Positions 21,129 through 30,653 are shown, counted from the stretch's first letter. The stretch is DNA of 64,000 bases from Herbaspirillum sp. YR522 (GCF_000282575.1 NZ_AKJA01000047.1:1-64000); one strand, 5' to 3'. Translations and numbers: made by a program. The notes: generated from the sequence alone by a model not told the origin.

Positions 21129-22094
21129 ATGACCGTCAAAGAGCAAGACGATTGCGCGTTGATCGCGCTGGACTGGGGCACTTCCTCGCTGCGCTGCTAT
21201 CGCTTCGATGCGGCCGGCACGGTGCTGGAGCGACGTGCGCATCCATGGGGCATCATGCAGTTGCCCGCCACCGAAGGCGCGGCACGGCAACCGCACCTGG
21301 CCTTCCAGGCCGCGCTGCAGGCTGCCTGCGGCGACTGGCTGGCGGAGGCCCCCGACGCGCCGCTGATCGCAGCCGGCATGGTCGGCAGCAATCAGGGCTG
21401 GCAGGAAGCGGCCTACCTGACGGTGCCGCTGGCGCCGGAACGCATCGCCCGCAAATTGCTGGCCGTCGATACCGGACTGGGGCGCACGCTGCATATCGTG
21501 CCGGGCCTGCTGCAGATGTCGACGCTGCCCAATGTGATGCGCGGCGAGGAAACCCAGATCATCGGCGCCCTGCGCCAGTGGCGCGATGACGAATTGCTGG
21601 TCGGCCTGCCCGGTACCCATTCCAAATGGGTGCGGGTGACCAATGGCCGCATCGTGCACTTCGATACCTTCATGACCGGCGAGGTGTACGCCGCCCTGAG
21701 CGCCCACACCATCCTGGGCCGCACCATGCAGGCGGCCGACACGCCCGACGACGGCGCCTTCATGCGCGGCGCGCGCGTGGCGCAAAGCCTGGACGGCCAG
21801 GCTGGCGTGCTGTCCAACATCTTCAGCTGCCGGACCCTGGGATTGACCGGCGAACTGGCGCCCCGGGCCCAGGCCGACTACCTGTCGGGTCTATTGATCG
21901 GGCACGAACTGAACGCACTCAAGCAACTGGCGTTGCAACAACCGCAGCGTATCGGCCTCATTGGCGATGCCGGCCTGTGCCGTCGTTACCGCCTGGTGCT
22001 GGAGCTTTATGGCATGGGCCCGGTCAGCGAAGCGGCGGCCGCCACCGAGATCGGGCTATGGAGCCTGGCACAACATGCGGGGCTGGTCGCCTGA
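21129..22094 (+). CDS. dgoK: 2-dehydro-3-deoxygalactonokinase
   Basis: A 321-residue DgoK-family kinase. It phosphorylates 2-keto-3-deoxy-D-galactonate at the 6 position using ATP. The N-terminal ALDWGTSSLRCY is the phosphate-1 motif of the ASKHA fold, and LVGLPGTHSKWV and MTGEVYAAL are family blocks. It lies 8 bp after galM and 17 bp before the aldolase gene. Confidence 0.93.
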   Translation: MTVKEQDDCALIALDWGTSSLRCYRFDAAGTVLERRAHPWGIMQLPATEGAARQPHLAFQAALQAACGDWLAEAPDAPLIAAGMVGSNQGWQEAAYLTVPLAPERIARKLLAVDTGLGRTLHIVPGLLQMSTLPNVMRGEETQIIGALRQWRDDELLVGLPGTHSKWVRVTNGRIVHFDTFMTGEVYAALSAHTILGRTMQAADTPDDGAFMRGARVAQSLDGQAGVLSNIFSCRTLGLTGELAPRAQADYLSGLLIGHELNALKQLALQQPQRIGLIGDAGLCRRYRLVLELYGMGPVSEAAAATEIGLWSLAQHAGLVA

Positions 22095-22111
22095 CCCCGC
22101 CAAAGGAACAC

Positions 22112-22744
22112 ATGACTACCCCCCCTACCCCCTTGCACGACGCACTTGCGCGCACCGGCATGATCGCCATCCTGCGCGGCGTACGCCCGACCGAAGTCGA
22201 AGCCATCGGCGCGGCACTCTATGAGAGCGGCTTTCGCGTGATCGAGGTACCGCTCAATTCACCGCAACCGCTCGACAGCATTGCCACCCTGCGCCGCAGC
22301 CTGCCGGCCGACTGCATCGTCGGTGCCGGCACCGTGCTGCAGCCACAGCAGGTGGACCAGGTGGCGTCGGTGGGCGGCCAGCTGATCGTCATGCCGCACA
22401 GCGATGCGGCCGTGATCGGCGCGGCCAAGCGCGCCGGCCTGTATTGCGCGCCGGGCGTCGCCACCGTCACCGAAGCGTTCGCGGCACTGGCCGCCGGCGC
22501 CGACGTGCTCAAGATGTTCCCGGCCGAGCAACTGGGTCCGACCGTGGTCAAGGCCTGGCGCGCGGTGATCGCCCCCGGCATCGCCCTGCTGCCGGTCGGC
22601 GGCATCACGCCGCAGGGCATGGCGGTGTTCCGCCAGGCGGGCGCCAGCGGCTTCGGCCTCGGCTCGGCCCTGTATACCCCCGGCCTGTCGGCCGATGAGG
22701 TGCGCCAGCGTGCGCAAGCTTTCGTGGCCGCCTGGGCGGCCTGA
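22112..22744 (+). CDS. dgoA: 2-dehydro-3-deoxy-6-phosphogalactonate aldolase
   Basis: A 210-residue class I aldolase of the KDPG/KDPGal family. It splits 2-keto-3-deoxy-6-phosphogalactonate into pyruvate and D-glyceraldehyde 3-phosphate. Lys134 ([12 protein letters not shown]) is the Schiff-base lysine; Glu45 (VIEVPLNSP) and Arg22 (ILRGV) complete the site. The PLNSP variant, instead of the TLRTP of KDPG aldolase, marks the galactonate enzyme. AAAGGAAC precedes the ATG. Confidence 0.93.
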   Translation: MTTPPTPLHDALARTGMIAILRGVRPTEVEAIGAALYESGFRVIEVPLNSPQPLDSIATLRRSLPADCIVGAGTVLQPQQVDQVASVGGQLIVMPHSDAAVIGAAKRAGLYCAPGVATVTEAFAALAAGADVLKMFPAEQLGPTVVKAWRAVIAPGIALLPVGGITPQGMAVFRQAGASGFGLGSALYTPGLSADEVRQRAQAFVAAWAA

Positions 22745-22767
22745 TCCATCCTGACAAAAAACAACCA

Positions 22768-23916
22768 ATGAAAATCACCAACATCACCACCTTCATCGTG
22801 CCGCCACGCTGGTGCTTCCTCAAGATCGAGACCGACGAAGGCATCGTCGGCTGGGGCGAGCCCATCGTCGAGGGTCGCGCCCACAGCGTGGCCGCGGCCG
22901 TCGAGGAACTGGCCGACTACCTGATCGGACGCGACCCGCGCAACATCGAAGACCACTGGACCGTGCTCTATCGTGGCGGCTTCTACCGGGGCGGCGCCAT
23001 CCACATGAGCGCGCTGGCCGGCATCGACCAGGCCTTGTGGGATATCAAGGGCAAGTCGCTCGGCCAGCCGGTGCACCAACTGCTCGGTGGCGCGGTGCGC
23101 GACTCGATCCGTGTGTATTCGTGGATCGGCGGCGACCGGCCGGCCGACACTGCGGCGGCCGCCAGGAGCGCCGTGGCCCGTGGCTTTACCGCGGTCAAGA
23201 TGAACGGCACCGAGGAACTGCAATTCATCGACAGCTTCGACAAGATCGAGCTGACGCTGGCCAACGTGCAGGCAGTACGCGAAGCGGTGGGACCCAACGT
23301 GGGCATCGGGGTCGACTTCCACGGCCGTGTGCACAAGCCCATGGCCAAGGCCCTGATCAAGGAACTCGAGCCCTACAAGCTGATGTTCATCGAAGAGCCG
23401 GTGCTGTCGGAGAACGCCGAAGCGCTGCGCGAAATCGCCCACATCACGGCCACCCCGATTGCGCTGGGCGAACGCCTTTACTCGCGCTGGGATTTCAAGC
23501 GCATCCTGTCCGAAGGCTACGTCGACATCATCCAGCCCGATGTGTCGCATGCCGGCGGCATCACCGAGACCCGCAAGATCGCCGCCATGGCCGAGGCCTA
23601 CGACGTGGCCGTCGCCCTGCACTGCCCGCTGGGCCCGATCGCGCTGGCCTCGTGCCTGCAGGTGGACGCCGGTGCCTACAACGCCTTCATCCAGGAGCAG
23701 AGCCTGGGCATCCACTACAACGAAAGCAACGACCTGCTCGACTACATCACCGACCAGGGCGTGTTTGCCTACGAGGACGGCTATGTGAAGATCCCGCAAG
23801 GTCCGGGGCTGGGCATCGAGATCAACGAGCAGTACGTGCGCCAGCGCGCCGAGGTGGGCCATCGCTGGCGCAATCCGATCTGGCGCCACAAGGATGGCAG
23901 TTTCGCCGAGTGGTAA
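22768..23916 (+). CDS. dgoD: D-galactonate dehydratase
   Basis: A 382-residue enolase-superfamily enzyme that dehydrates D-galactonate to 2-keto-3-deoxy-D-galactonate. Asp183, His185, Glu209, Glu235 and His285 (VDFHGR, FIEEP, ALGERL, LHCPLG) are the metal ligands and acid/base residues, at what I remember as the same numbers as in E. coli DgoD. It closes the four-gene galM-dgoKAD run. Here dgoK, dgoA and dgoD are three separate genes. Confidence 0.95.
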   Translation: MKITNITTFIVPPRWCFLKIETDEGIVGWGEPIVEGRAHSVAAAVEELADYLIGRDPRNIEDHWTVLYRGGFYRGGAIHMSALAGIDQALWDIKGKSLGQPVHQLLGGAVRDSIRVYSWIGGDRPADTAAAARSAVARGFTAVKMNGTEELQFIDSFDKIELTLANVQAVREAVGPNVGIGVDFHGRVHKPMAKALIKELEPYKLMFIEEPVLSENAEALREIAHITATPIALGERLYSRWDFKRILSEGYVDIIQPDVSHAGGITETRKIAAMAEAYDVAVALHCPLGPIALASCLQVDAGAYNAFIQEQSLGIHYNESNDLLDYITDQGVFAYEDGYVKIPQGPGLGIEINEQYVRQRAEVGHRWRNPIWRHKDGSFAEW

Positions 23917-24055
23917 GCGCGCGCGGCCTGGTCCTGCCCGGGCCGGGCCCCTTGGGCTGTCCGGCGTGATCGCACGACAGGCTGCGGCGCGCAGCGCTGC
24001 ACACCGGCGGCGAACGTGGCACACTGCCGCCTCCCCTTTTCATGCGCCCCGCTCC

Positions 24056-25225
24056 ATGCCCCACCAGCCCGCCTGCTTCACCCCCACCGATACCCGGCTG
24101 CGCCGCGCCACCTGGACCACCATGGCCCAGTTCTTCGTCAACGGCGCCACCTTCGCCACCTGGGGCGTACTGATCCCATCGGTGAAGGATCGATTCTCGC
24201 TGTCCGACGCCTGGTTGTCGGTGGCGATGCTGGCCGTAGCCGGCGGCGCCTTGCTGAGCATGGGCCGTTGCGGCAAGTGGCTGGCCAAGGTCGGCAGCGC
24301 GCGCGGCCTGCGCCTGGCTGGCATGCTGTACGCCGCTGCCCTGCTGGCCATCCCGCTGATGCCGGTGTTCCCGCTGCTGGTGCTTCTACTGCTGGTGTTC
24401 GGCACAGCCATGGCCGCTTTCGACGTCGCCATGAGTGTGCAGGCGGCGCTGGTGGAGAACGCCCGCACCAAGCCCATCATGTCGACCTTGCACGCCATGT
24501 TCAGCATCGGCGGCATCGCCGGGGCGGCCCTGGGCGCCGTACCCGGCCTGTCGCCGCTGGCGCATGCCATCGTGGTCGCCGGGCTCACGCTGGCCGTGGC
24601 CCTGTGGGGTGGCCGCCACCTGTTGCCCGATGCCTTGCCGCACGACACGCAGCAGCACACCGACGGCGACCGCCACGCGCGGCGCATGGTGCTGGTGCTG
24701 GGTTGCGTGGCCTTCATGGCGTTGGTGTGCGAAGGCGGCATGTACGACTGGGCCGCCGTCTACATGCGCGATGTGGCCCAGTCGCCAGCGGCGTGGGTCA
24801 GCTACAGCTACGCCGCATTCTCGACCGGCATGGCGCTGGGTCGCCTGTTCGGCGACGGCATCCGCTCCCGGCTGGGCGGCCTGCGCACCCTCACCGCCAG
24901 CGCCACGCTGGGCGCCCTCGGCATCGCCGCTGCCGCGGCGTTGCCGGCGCCGGCCACCACCATCGCCGGCCTGTTGCTGGCCGGCCTGGGCATGGCCAAC
25001 CTGATGCCGATCTACTTCCTGGCGGCGGCCCGGGTGCCGGGCATGAACGCGGCCGAAAGCATCGCCGCCGTGGCGCGCTTTGCCTACGTCGGCATGCTGG
25101 TCGGCCCGGTCATGATCGGCGGCGTGGCCGACCATGCCGGCCTGCGTCTCGGTTTCGTGGGCGTGGCGCTGGTGATGACGACCATCGCGTTGTTCGGTGC
25201 GCGTCCGGTGCGCCGCTTCATCTAG
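24056..25225 (+). CDS. MFS transporter, YbjJ-like sugar/metabolite permease
   Basis: A 389-residue major facilitator protein with about 12 hydrophobic segments. The start WTTMAQFFVNGATFATWGVLIPSVKDRF and CEGGMYDWAAVYMRD (near the start of the second half) are characteristic of the YbjJ group of the fucose-permease-like MFS family. It follows dgoD by 139 bp and could be a galactose or sugar-acid permease, though YbjJ-type proteins have no firm substrate. The start ATG was set by the MPHQPACFTP N-terminus; a weak ribosome-binding site leaves it uncertain. Confidence 0.8.
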   Translation: MPHQPACFTPTDTRLRRATWTTMAQFFVNGATFATWGVLIPSVKDRFSLSDAWLSVAMLAVAGGALLSMGRCGKWLAKVGSARGLRLAGMLYAAALLAIPLMPVFPLLVLLLLVFGTAMAAFDVAMSVQAALVENARTKPIMSTLHAMFSIGGIAGAALGAVPGLSPLAHAIVVAGLTLAVALWGGRHLLPDALPHDTQQHTDGDRHARRMVLVLGCVAFMALVCEGGMYDWAAVYMRDVAQSPAAWVSYSYAAFSTGMALGRLFGDGIRSRLGGLRTLTASATLGALGIAAAAALPAPATTIAGLLLAGLGMANLMPIYFLAAARVPGMNAAESIAAVARFAYVGMLVGPVMIGGVADHAGLRLGFVGVALVMTTIALFGARPVRRFI

Positions 25226-25295
25226 GCGCCGCCGGCGGGGGAACTAACCCAGGGTGCATCGCACCTACCGCCTAGTTCATTGAGGAGGAATTCGC

Positions 25296-25907
25296 ATGCA
25301 CAACTTCAGCCGCAGGGATTTTGTCCACACCTGGCTGGCCGCCTGCACGCTGGCCGCACTGCCGGGCGGAGCCTCGGCCGCCGCCGTGGCCAGCGCGCCG
25401 GAACACTTCAAGCTGGCGCCCCACGACTGGGTGCCCAACAACCCGAACCTGCCGGTATTGCACTACCGCAACGTGTTCGACGCCGGCGATATCGCCGCCC
25501 GCATGGAAGACCTGTTCGCCACCAACGGCTGGCCGGCGCAGTGGCGCGACGGCGTCTACGACTACCACCACTACCACTCTACCGCGCACGAGGTACTGGG
25601 CATTGCCGCCGGCAGCGCCAGCCTGATGCTGGGCGGCCCGGGCGGACGCACGGTCGACGTCAAGCGCGGCGACGTGGTGGTGCTGCCGGCCGGCACCGGG
25701 CATTGCCGGGTCGCGGCCAGCGCCGACTTCCTGGTGGTCGGTGGTTATCCGGCAGGGCAGCGATGGGACGTCGTCACCAGGGCGCCGGACCAGGCCATGC
25801 TGGAGCGCATACGCACGCTGCCGTTTCCGGACCGCGACCCGGTGCGTGGCGCGTCCGCACCGCTGATGCAACTCTGGCCGCGCGACGAACACTCATCTGG
25901 CAAGTAG
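25296..25907 (+). CDS. Tat-exported cupin-domain protein
   Basis: A 203-residue single-domain cupin. The N-terminus [24 protein letters not shown] is a twin-arginine signal (Arg6-Arg7) with cleavage near ASAAA, so it is folded before export. The cupin motif is [18 protein letters not shown], which carries likely metal-binding His and Glu, followed by [13 protein letters not shown]. It resembles the YjlB group of uncharacterised cupins. A strong GAGGAGG site precedes the ATG. It stands alone between the MFS gene and map. Confidence 0.8.
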   Translation: MHNFSRRDFVHTWLAACTLAALPGGASAAAVASAPEHFKLAPHDWVPNNPNLPVLHYRNVFDAGDIAARMEDLFATNGWPAQWRDGVYDYHHYHSTAHEVLGIAAGSASLMLGGPGGRTVDVKRGDVVVLPAGTGHCRVAASADFLVVGGYPAGQRWDVVTRAPDQAMLERIRTLPFPDRDPVRGASAPLMQLWPRDEHSSGK

Positions 25908-26004
25908 ACCCGGGATGCGTCTTAGCCACCCACCCAGGCCGTGGCGTTAATCGCTACAATGGGGCGCCACGCGCCAAGCGATGGTTCAACCGGAAAGAAA
26001 CCGC

Positions 26005-26802
26005 ATGAAAAAAGTAAAGCTGCGTAACGCCGCAGAAATAGCCCAGGCGCGCAGCGCCGGACAACTCGCCGCTGAAGTGCTGCAAGTGGTGGCCGAGCAT
26101 GTCAAGGCCGGTGTCACCACCGACGAACTGGATCGCATCTGCCAGGACCACATCGTCAAGGTACAAAAGGCCACACCCGCCAATATCGGCTATCACGGCT
26201 TTCCCAAGACCATCTGCGCCTCGGTCAACGAAGTGATCTGCCACGGCATCCCGTCGCGCCAGAAACTGAAGAATGGCGACATCGTCAACATCGACGTGGC
26301 GGTCATCAAGGACGGCTGGTACGGCGACTGCAGCCGCATGTACACGGTCGGCCCGGTATCGTCGCAGGCAAGAAAGCTGGTCGACACCACCTATGAAGCC
26401 ATGTGCGCCGGCATTCGCACGGTGCGCCCGGGCGCCACCCTGGGCGACATCGGCCATGCGATCCAGTCGGTCGCGCACCGCGACGGCTTTTCGGTGGTAC
26501 GCGAATATTGCGGCCACGGCATCGGCACCGTCTATCACGACGAACCGCAGGTATTGCATTACGGCCTGGCCGGCACCGGCCTGCCGCTGCGCGAAGGCAT
26601 GATCTTCACCATCGAACCGATGCTCAACGCCGGCAAGCGCCACAGCCAGCAACTCGACGATGGCTGGACGGTAGTGACCGCCGACGGCTCGTTGTCGGCG
26701 CAATGGGAACACATGGTGGTGGTGACGGCCAACGGCTACGAGATCCTGACGCCGTGGCCCGAAGGCTTCGGCGACTATCCGCCCATCGCCACCAGCAACT
26801 GA
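26005..26802 (+). CDS. map: Methionine aminopeptidase, type I
   Basis: A 265-residue enzyme that removes the initiator methionine from nascent proteins. Asp97, Asp108, His171, Glu204 and Glu235 form the dimetal site at the same numbers as in E. coli MetAP, and His80 (VICHGIP) is present. An in-frame start eight codons earlier exists, but MKKVKLRNAAEI fits the family better. It is not in its common place beside rpsB; it is a second-locus or accessory copy, or the gene order is different in this lineage. Confidence 0.93.
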   Translation: MKKVKLRNAAEIAQARSAGQLAAEVLQVVAEHVKAGVTTDELDRICQDHIVKVQKATPANIGYHGFPKTICASVNEVICHGIPSRQKLKNGDIVNIDVAVIKDGWYGDCSRMYTVGPVSSQARKLVDTTYEAMCAGIRTVRPGATLGDIGHAIQSVAHRDGFSVVREYCGHGIGTVYHDEPQVLHYGLAGTGLPLREGMIFTIEPMLNAGKRHSQQLDDGWTVVTADGSLSAQWEHMVVVTANGYEILTPWPEGFGDYPPIATSN

Positions 26803-27537
26803 TCAGGCCGACAGGCTGGTGCGACGCAGTTCTTCATCGGCTGCCAGCTGCTGCATGCTGCCCTGGTAGCGCAGCTGGCCGTTATCGAGCACGTAGGCGC
26901 GGTCGCTGACCAGTTCGGCGAAACGCAGGTTCTGCTCGGACAGCAGGATGGCCATGCCCTCGCGCTTGAGGGTGGTGATCATGTTGGCCATCTGCTCCAC
27001 GATCAGCGGTGCGACACCCTCGGACGGCTCGTCCAGCAACACCATGTGGGGGTTGCCCATCAGCGTGCGCGCCACGGTCAGCATCTGCTGCTCGCCGCCG
27101 CTCATCTGCCCGCCCGGGCGATGCGGCATCTCCCCCAGGTTGGGAAACAACGCAAACAGCTTTTCGGGAGTCCAGGTGACGGCGCCCGGACGGGCCGGCT
27201 GGCGCCCCACTTCCAGGTTCTGCAGCACGGTCAGGTCGGTGAAGACGCGCCGGTCTTCCGGCACGAAGCCCAGGCCCAGGCGCGATCGCTGGAAGGGCTG
27301 GGCATGGCTGATATCGTGACCCCGGAACTCGACCCGGCCGATGGTGCCGGGCAGCATGCCCATGATGGCCTTCATGGTGGTCGACTTGCCGGCGCCATTG
27401 CGCCCCATCAAGGCCACCACCTCGCCACGGGCCAGCTCCAGGTCGAGATCGAACAGGATATGGGCGCGGCCATAGAAAGCATTTAGCCCGCTGACCTTCA
27501 GCACGGTCTCGGCGGGACCTTGCGCGTTGATGCTCAC
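26803..27537 (-). CDS. Orphan LivF-type ABC transporter ATP-binding protein
   Basis: A 244-residue ABC ATPase of the branched-chain amino acid/amide LivF type: Walker A GRNGAGKST (about 44-52), LGFVPEDRRVF Q-loop segment, signature MSGGEQQML and Walker B MVLLDEPSEGVAP. The start is GTG at 27537 with AAGGA seven bases before it. It abuts map tail to tail with no gap. No livG, livH, livM or livK gene is next to it, unlike the complete operon at 54.7-59.2 kb. The VPEDRRVF variant is also seen in urea/amide (UrtE) and short-chain amide systems. Confidence 0.88.
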   Translation of the reverse strand: MSINAQGPAETVLKVSGLNAFYGRAHILFDLDLELARGEVVALMGRNGAGKSTTMKAIMGMLPGTIGRVEFRGHDISHAQPFQRSRLGLGFVPEDRRVFTDLTVLQNLEVGRQPARPGAVTWTPEKLFALFPNLGEMPHRPGGQMSGGEQQMLTVARTLMGNPHMVLLDEPSEGVAPLIVEQMANMITTLKREGMAILLSEQNLRFAELVSDRAYVLDNGQLRYQGSMQQLAADEELRRTSLSA

Positions 27538-27578
27538 AACCGGATCCTTGGTAACTTTAAGAGGTGACGAAGGCCGCA

Positions 27579-27806
27579 CTATAACGCAACCGCAGGGCCC
27601 TTCGCAGCGCGCCGCCACTGCCACAGGGCGATGCCGATATGACGCCACAGCAATATCGTGATCAGCAGGCCGGCCAGCGCTTCGGCCCAGACCGCGTGAC
27701 GCACTCCCAACCAGATGATCCACACCCCTTCCCAGCCAAACGACAGGACCAGGGCCAGTACGTCGCCCAGCGACGGTGAACGGGATGTCAAGGCGGGCAA
27801 GTCCAT
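27579..27806 (-). CDS. Small membrane protein, unknown
   Basis: A 75-residue protein with two hydrophobic segments (about residues 13-30, VLALVLSFGWEGVWIIWL, and 36-55, AEALAGLLITILLWRHIGIA) and a basic tail (WQWRRAAKG). GAGAGG lies before the ATG at 27806. It is 41 bp upstream of the LivF-type gene on the same strand and may share its transcript. No family recognised. Confidence 0.5.
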   Translation of the reverse strand: MDLPALTSRSPSLGDVLALVLSFGWEGVWIIWLGVRHAVWAEALAGLLITILLWRHIGIALWQWRRAAKGPAVAL

Positions 27807-28022
27807 GGAAGCCTCTCGGGAGCAAGTGCCCGGAGTCCGGGCCCCGGCATGCCGGACAACGGCAGCTTGCCGGAGCGGGCGCCGGTCGGATGCAATATGT
27901 AACAACTGTAAGCGATAGTTTTCATAAAGCAAACTTCGAGAATCTATTGCTAATGTTGAGGTCTACATTCCGTCGCATTTCGAATGCGCCGACATCATCA
28001 ACCATTCGATCAAGAGCCAATC

Positions 28023-28238
28023 ATGAAAGCCATTCACAAGATCACCGTCGTCACCGTTACCGTCTGCGCCCTGGCCGCAATGAGCGGCTGCAGCAACATG
28101 AGCCGACGCGACAAGAACACTGCCATCGGCGCCACCATCGGTGCGGTAGGCGGTGCCATCCTGACCGGCGGCAGCGGCATCGGTACTGCCGGTGGTGCTG
28201 CCGTGGGCGGGGTGATCGGGCACCAGGTGGGCCGCTGA
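28023..28238 (+). CDS. Small glycine-zipper lipoprotein (OsmB/SlyB-like)
   Basis: A 71-residue protein: a lipoprotein signal (MKAIHKITVVTVTVCALAAMSGC, lipidated Cys at about residue 23), a polar stretch, and a glycine-zipper domain (AIGATIGAVGGAILTGGSG ... GGAAVGGVIGHQVG) that forms a membrane hairpin. Such proteins are stress-induced outer-membrane lipoproteins. It is monocistronic and converges on the LysE gene. Confidence 0.82.
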   Translation: MKAIHKITVVTVTVCALAAMSGCSNMSRRDKNTAIGATIGAVGGAILTGGSGIGTAGGAAVGGVIGHQVGR

Positions 28239-28274
28239 TGGCTGGCGCTGGCCATCACCGCTGACCATGGCCGC

Positions 28275-28904
28275 CTACTGGCGCGCCGCCAGCAGTAGCG
28301 CACCAGCGCCGATGAAGAAACCGCCGGTGATCTTGTTCAGGCGCGCCACGCCGCGCGAGGTGCGGATGACGTGCCGGATCTGCCGTCCGCAGGCCGAGTA
28401 CACGGCACTGGACACGAACTCCGCTCCCAGGTAGATCGAGCCCAGCACCAGGAACTGGTGCGCCGCCGGCCTGGACGCATCGATGAACTGCGGGAAGATC
28501 GCCGCAAACAGCATGATGGCCTTGGGGTTGGTGATGCCCAGCAGGAACTCCTGCAGCGCCAGCGCCCAGGCGCTCCTGGGCACATCCTGGGTCTGCATTG
28601 CGCCATCGGCCAGTGCCAGGCCCTGGAACTCGCGGCTGCGCCAGGCGCGCCAGCCCAGGTAGAACAGATACACCGCCCCCACCCACTTGACCGCCGTGAA
28701 GGCCGTCTCGGATGCCAGCAGCATCGCCCCCAGGCCGACCGCCGAGATGGTCAGGAAGATCGCAAAGGCGGTCACGCGGCCGAAGGTGGCCAGCAGCGCC
28801 ATGCCGATACCCCGGCGCAGGCCGTTGTTGAGTGCGCAGAAGTTATTGGGGCCGGGGACCAGGGCCAGCATGATGGCGACGGGTATGAATAACAGGGCAT
28901 CCAT
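28275..28904 (-). CDS. LysE/RhtB-family amino acid exporter
   Basis: A 209-residue inner-membrane protein with about six hydrophobic segments. The N-terminal ALVPGPNNFCALNNGLRRGIGMALLATFGR is the family signature, and GITNPKAIMLFAAIFPQF is the second conserved block. Relatives export amino acids such as threonine, homoserine or leucine. Substrate cannot be read from sequence. It lies 29 bp after the esterase gene's downstream end on the same strand. Confidence 0.9.
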   Translation of the reverse strand: MDALLFIPVAIMLALVPGPNNFCALNNGLRRGIGMALLATFGRVTAFAIFLTISAVGLGAMLLASETAFTAVKWVGAVYLFYLGWRAWRSREFQGLALADGAMQTQDVPRSAWALALQEFLLGITNPKAIMLFAAIFPQFIDASRPAAHQFLVLGSIYLGAEFVSSAVYSACGRQIRHVIRTSRGVARLNKITGGFFIGAGALLLAARQ

Positions 28905-28933
28905 GGGCAGGCTCTCGCGGAAGACCGAAAGAG

Positions 28934-30022
28934 CTAGATTCTACGCCGATGCCGCGCGAAGAACGCCAGCATCAACCTGCTCGCGTCCGGCCCCTTGGCG
29001 TTGTATGAAAATGCCTCGTCACCGCCGCTCCAGGCGTGCCCCAGCCCCTGGATCTGCACCGACCTGACCACCACTGCCGCCCCATCCTTGAAATCGGCCA
29101 CATGCATGGCGCGCTTGCGTGGCCAGGCCGACGACGCCCGGCCGAAGTACTTGGTCGCCAGCGGCGCGACCAGCAGTGGGCCGGCATGATGCAGCGTGGT
29201 GAACTGCTGCACCAGCTGCACCTGGTTGACCAGGCGCACGACATCGTCGTCGATACCGCCGATGACGATCGCCGGCATGGGTGGAAACGCGGGGTCGGCA
29301 GCCAGCAACGCCCGTATTGGCGCCATCGCGCTGGTGCTGCCATGCTGCATCAGGCCGTAGGCGCCGACTGCCGTGCGCGGCGCGGCCAGGACCGGCCCCG
29401 AGTGCATGCCTACCGCTGCCACCAGGCGTGGATGGGTCAGCGCCAGCAACTGCGCCATCGCGGCCCCGGCCGACATGCCGCACGCATAGATGCGCTGCCG
29501 GTCGATACCATGCCGCGCGACGACTTTCTCGATCATGTCGGCGATCGTCTCGATATCGCCACCGCCGCGCTGGGTGGCGGCGTCGTACCACTTCCAGCAG
29601 CGATGAGGATGGCTGCGCAGCGACTGCTCGGGATACAGCACGGCGTAGCCCTTGGCGGCCGCCGCCCGGTTCATGCCGGTGCCGGCCGCGAAATCGGCGG
29701 CGTCCTGCCCGCAGCCATGCAGCATCACCACCAGCGGCGGCCCCGCACGCCCCGTAACCGCGTCGGGCACGAACAGCCGGTAGCGCATGCGGCGCACCGC
29801 CAGACCCTGGGTGACATGAATGCCGGCAGTCCAGGCGCCAGCCACGCCGGTGCCGCGTGCGGCAACGGCAGGCTGCGCCGGCCTGGAAGTGGAAACCCGA
29901 CGGGTACGGGTCGGCGCCGGGGTCTTGCGCAAGTCCTTCAATGCCCGACCGACCTGTTTCATCTGAGATCGACCGGCTTTTCGCAGGGACCTCAGCCATC
30001 GCTTGTTGAGCTTGCCGAACAT
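28934..30022 (-). CDS. PHB depolymerase-family esterase
   Basis: A 362-residue alpha/beta hydrolase of the PHB depolymerase/LpqC/feruloyl esterase-like family. The oxyanion segment is VVMLHGCGQDAADFA, the nucleophile elbow is YACGMSAGAAMA (GxSxG), and the late His is in GLGHAWSGGD. A basic N-terminal 55 residues (RWLRSLRKAGR, TRTRRVSTSRP) precedes the domain and has no clear signal peptide, so it may act in the cytoplasm on polyhydroxybutyrate or another ester. It follows the VWA-like gene by 91 bp on the same strand. Confidence 0.82.
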   Translation of the reverse strand: MFGKLNKRWLRSLRKAGRSQMKQVGRALKDLRKTPAPTRTRRVSTSRPAQPAVAARGTGVAGAWTAGIHVTQGLAVRRMRYRLFVPDAVTGRAGPPLVVMLHGCGQDAADFAAGTGMNRAAAAKGYAVLYPEQSLRSHPHRCWKWYDAATQRGGGDIETIADMIEKVVARHGIDRQRIYACGMSAGAAMAQLLALTHPRLVAAVGMHSGPVLAAPRTAVGAYGLMQHGSTSAMAPIRALLAADPAFPPMPAIVIGGIDDDVVRLVNQVQLVQQFTTLHHAGPLLVAPLATKYFGRASSAWPRKRAMHVADFKDGAAVVVRSVQIQGLGHAWSGGDEAFSYNAKGPDASRLMLAFFARHRRRI

Positions 30023-30113
30023 GTTCGTTGCCCGTGAAAAGCAGATGGGGATGGGACCCTGGGCGAAGCACTCGGTTCAGCCGGCCTGCCGCCTCGATGC
30101 CATCTTCGCCCAG

Positions 30114-30653
30114 CTAGAGGGATACATGCCGCGTCACCACATGCACCGGGTCGCACGGAATCGCGCCCGACGAGAACTGGAAAAACCCAATCGGTGGCAA
30201 CACCAGCTGGTCGCTGCAGGACCTGTCGCCGGTCACGGCATAGTGCAGGGCCTGCGCCGTGAAAGGCGCAAACATGCCCTCGGTCATGACCACGATGCCA
30301 TCGTAGCGGTCGGCGGGATCGCACAAGTGGTCCGCCAGCACGCAGAACATGTCGACGTCGCTCGCACGGTGCGCATCCGCACTGCCGGCGGTGGTCGCCG
30401 TAGCCGGATCGTAGGGCGTGGCCAGGTCGGCGCGATGATTGACGCAGATCAGCGAGACCTCGGCCTTGATGTCGACCAAGATGCCCGACACCATCGAGCG
30501 CAGTACCGCCAGGTCGGATCTGGTCACGCAACCGGATGCATCGAAGATCAGCAAGACGTGCGGCGTGGCATGGGCGTGGCGCTGTCGCGCCGCATCGGAA
30601 TTGACCGTGTGCTGGATAAAATGATGAATGCTCGTTCTTGTGGCGTCAGGCAT
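30114..30653 (-). CDS. Stand-alone VWA-like domain protein (DUF2201 C-terminal-like)
   Basis: A 179-residue protein I do not firmly recognise. The core HVLLIFDASGCVTRSDLAVLRSMVSGIL resembles the DxSGS-type metal site of VWA-like domains (DUF2201), where the motif is followed by an acidic helix; here the second serine is replaced by Cys. A later YDGIVVMTEGMFAP fits the second strand-loop of such domains. In better-known cases a VWA-like protein pairs with a MoxR ATPase, but none is adjacent. A GAGGGGG site precedes the ATG. Confidence 0.5.
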   Translation of the reverse strand: MPDATRTSIHHFIQHTVNSDAARQRHAHATPHVLLIFDASGCVTRSDLAVLRSMVSGILVDIKAEVSLICVNHRADLATPYDPATATTAGSADAHRASDVDMFCVLADHLCDPADRYDGIVVMTEGMFAPFTAQALHYAVTGDRSCSDQLVLPPIGFFQFSSGAIPCDPVHVVTRHVSL

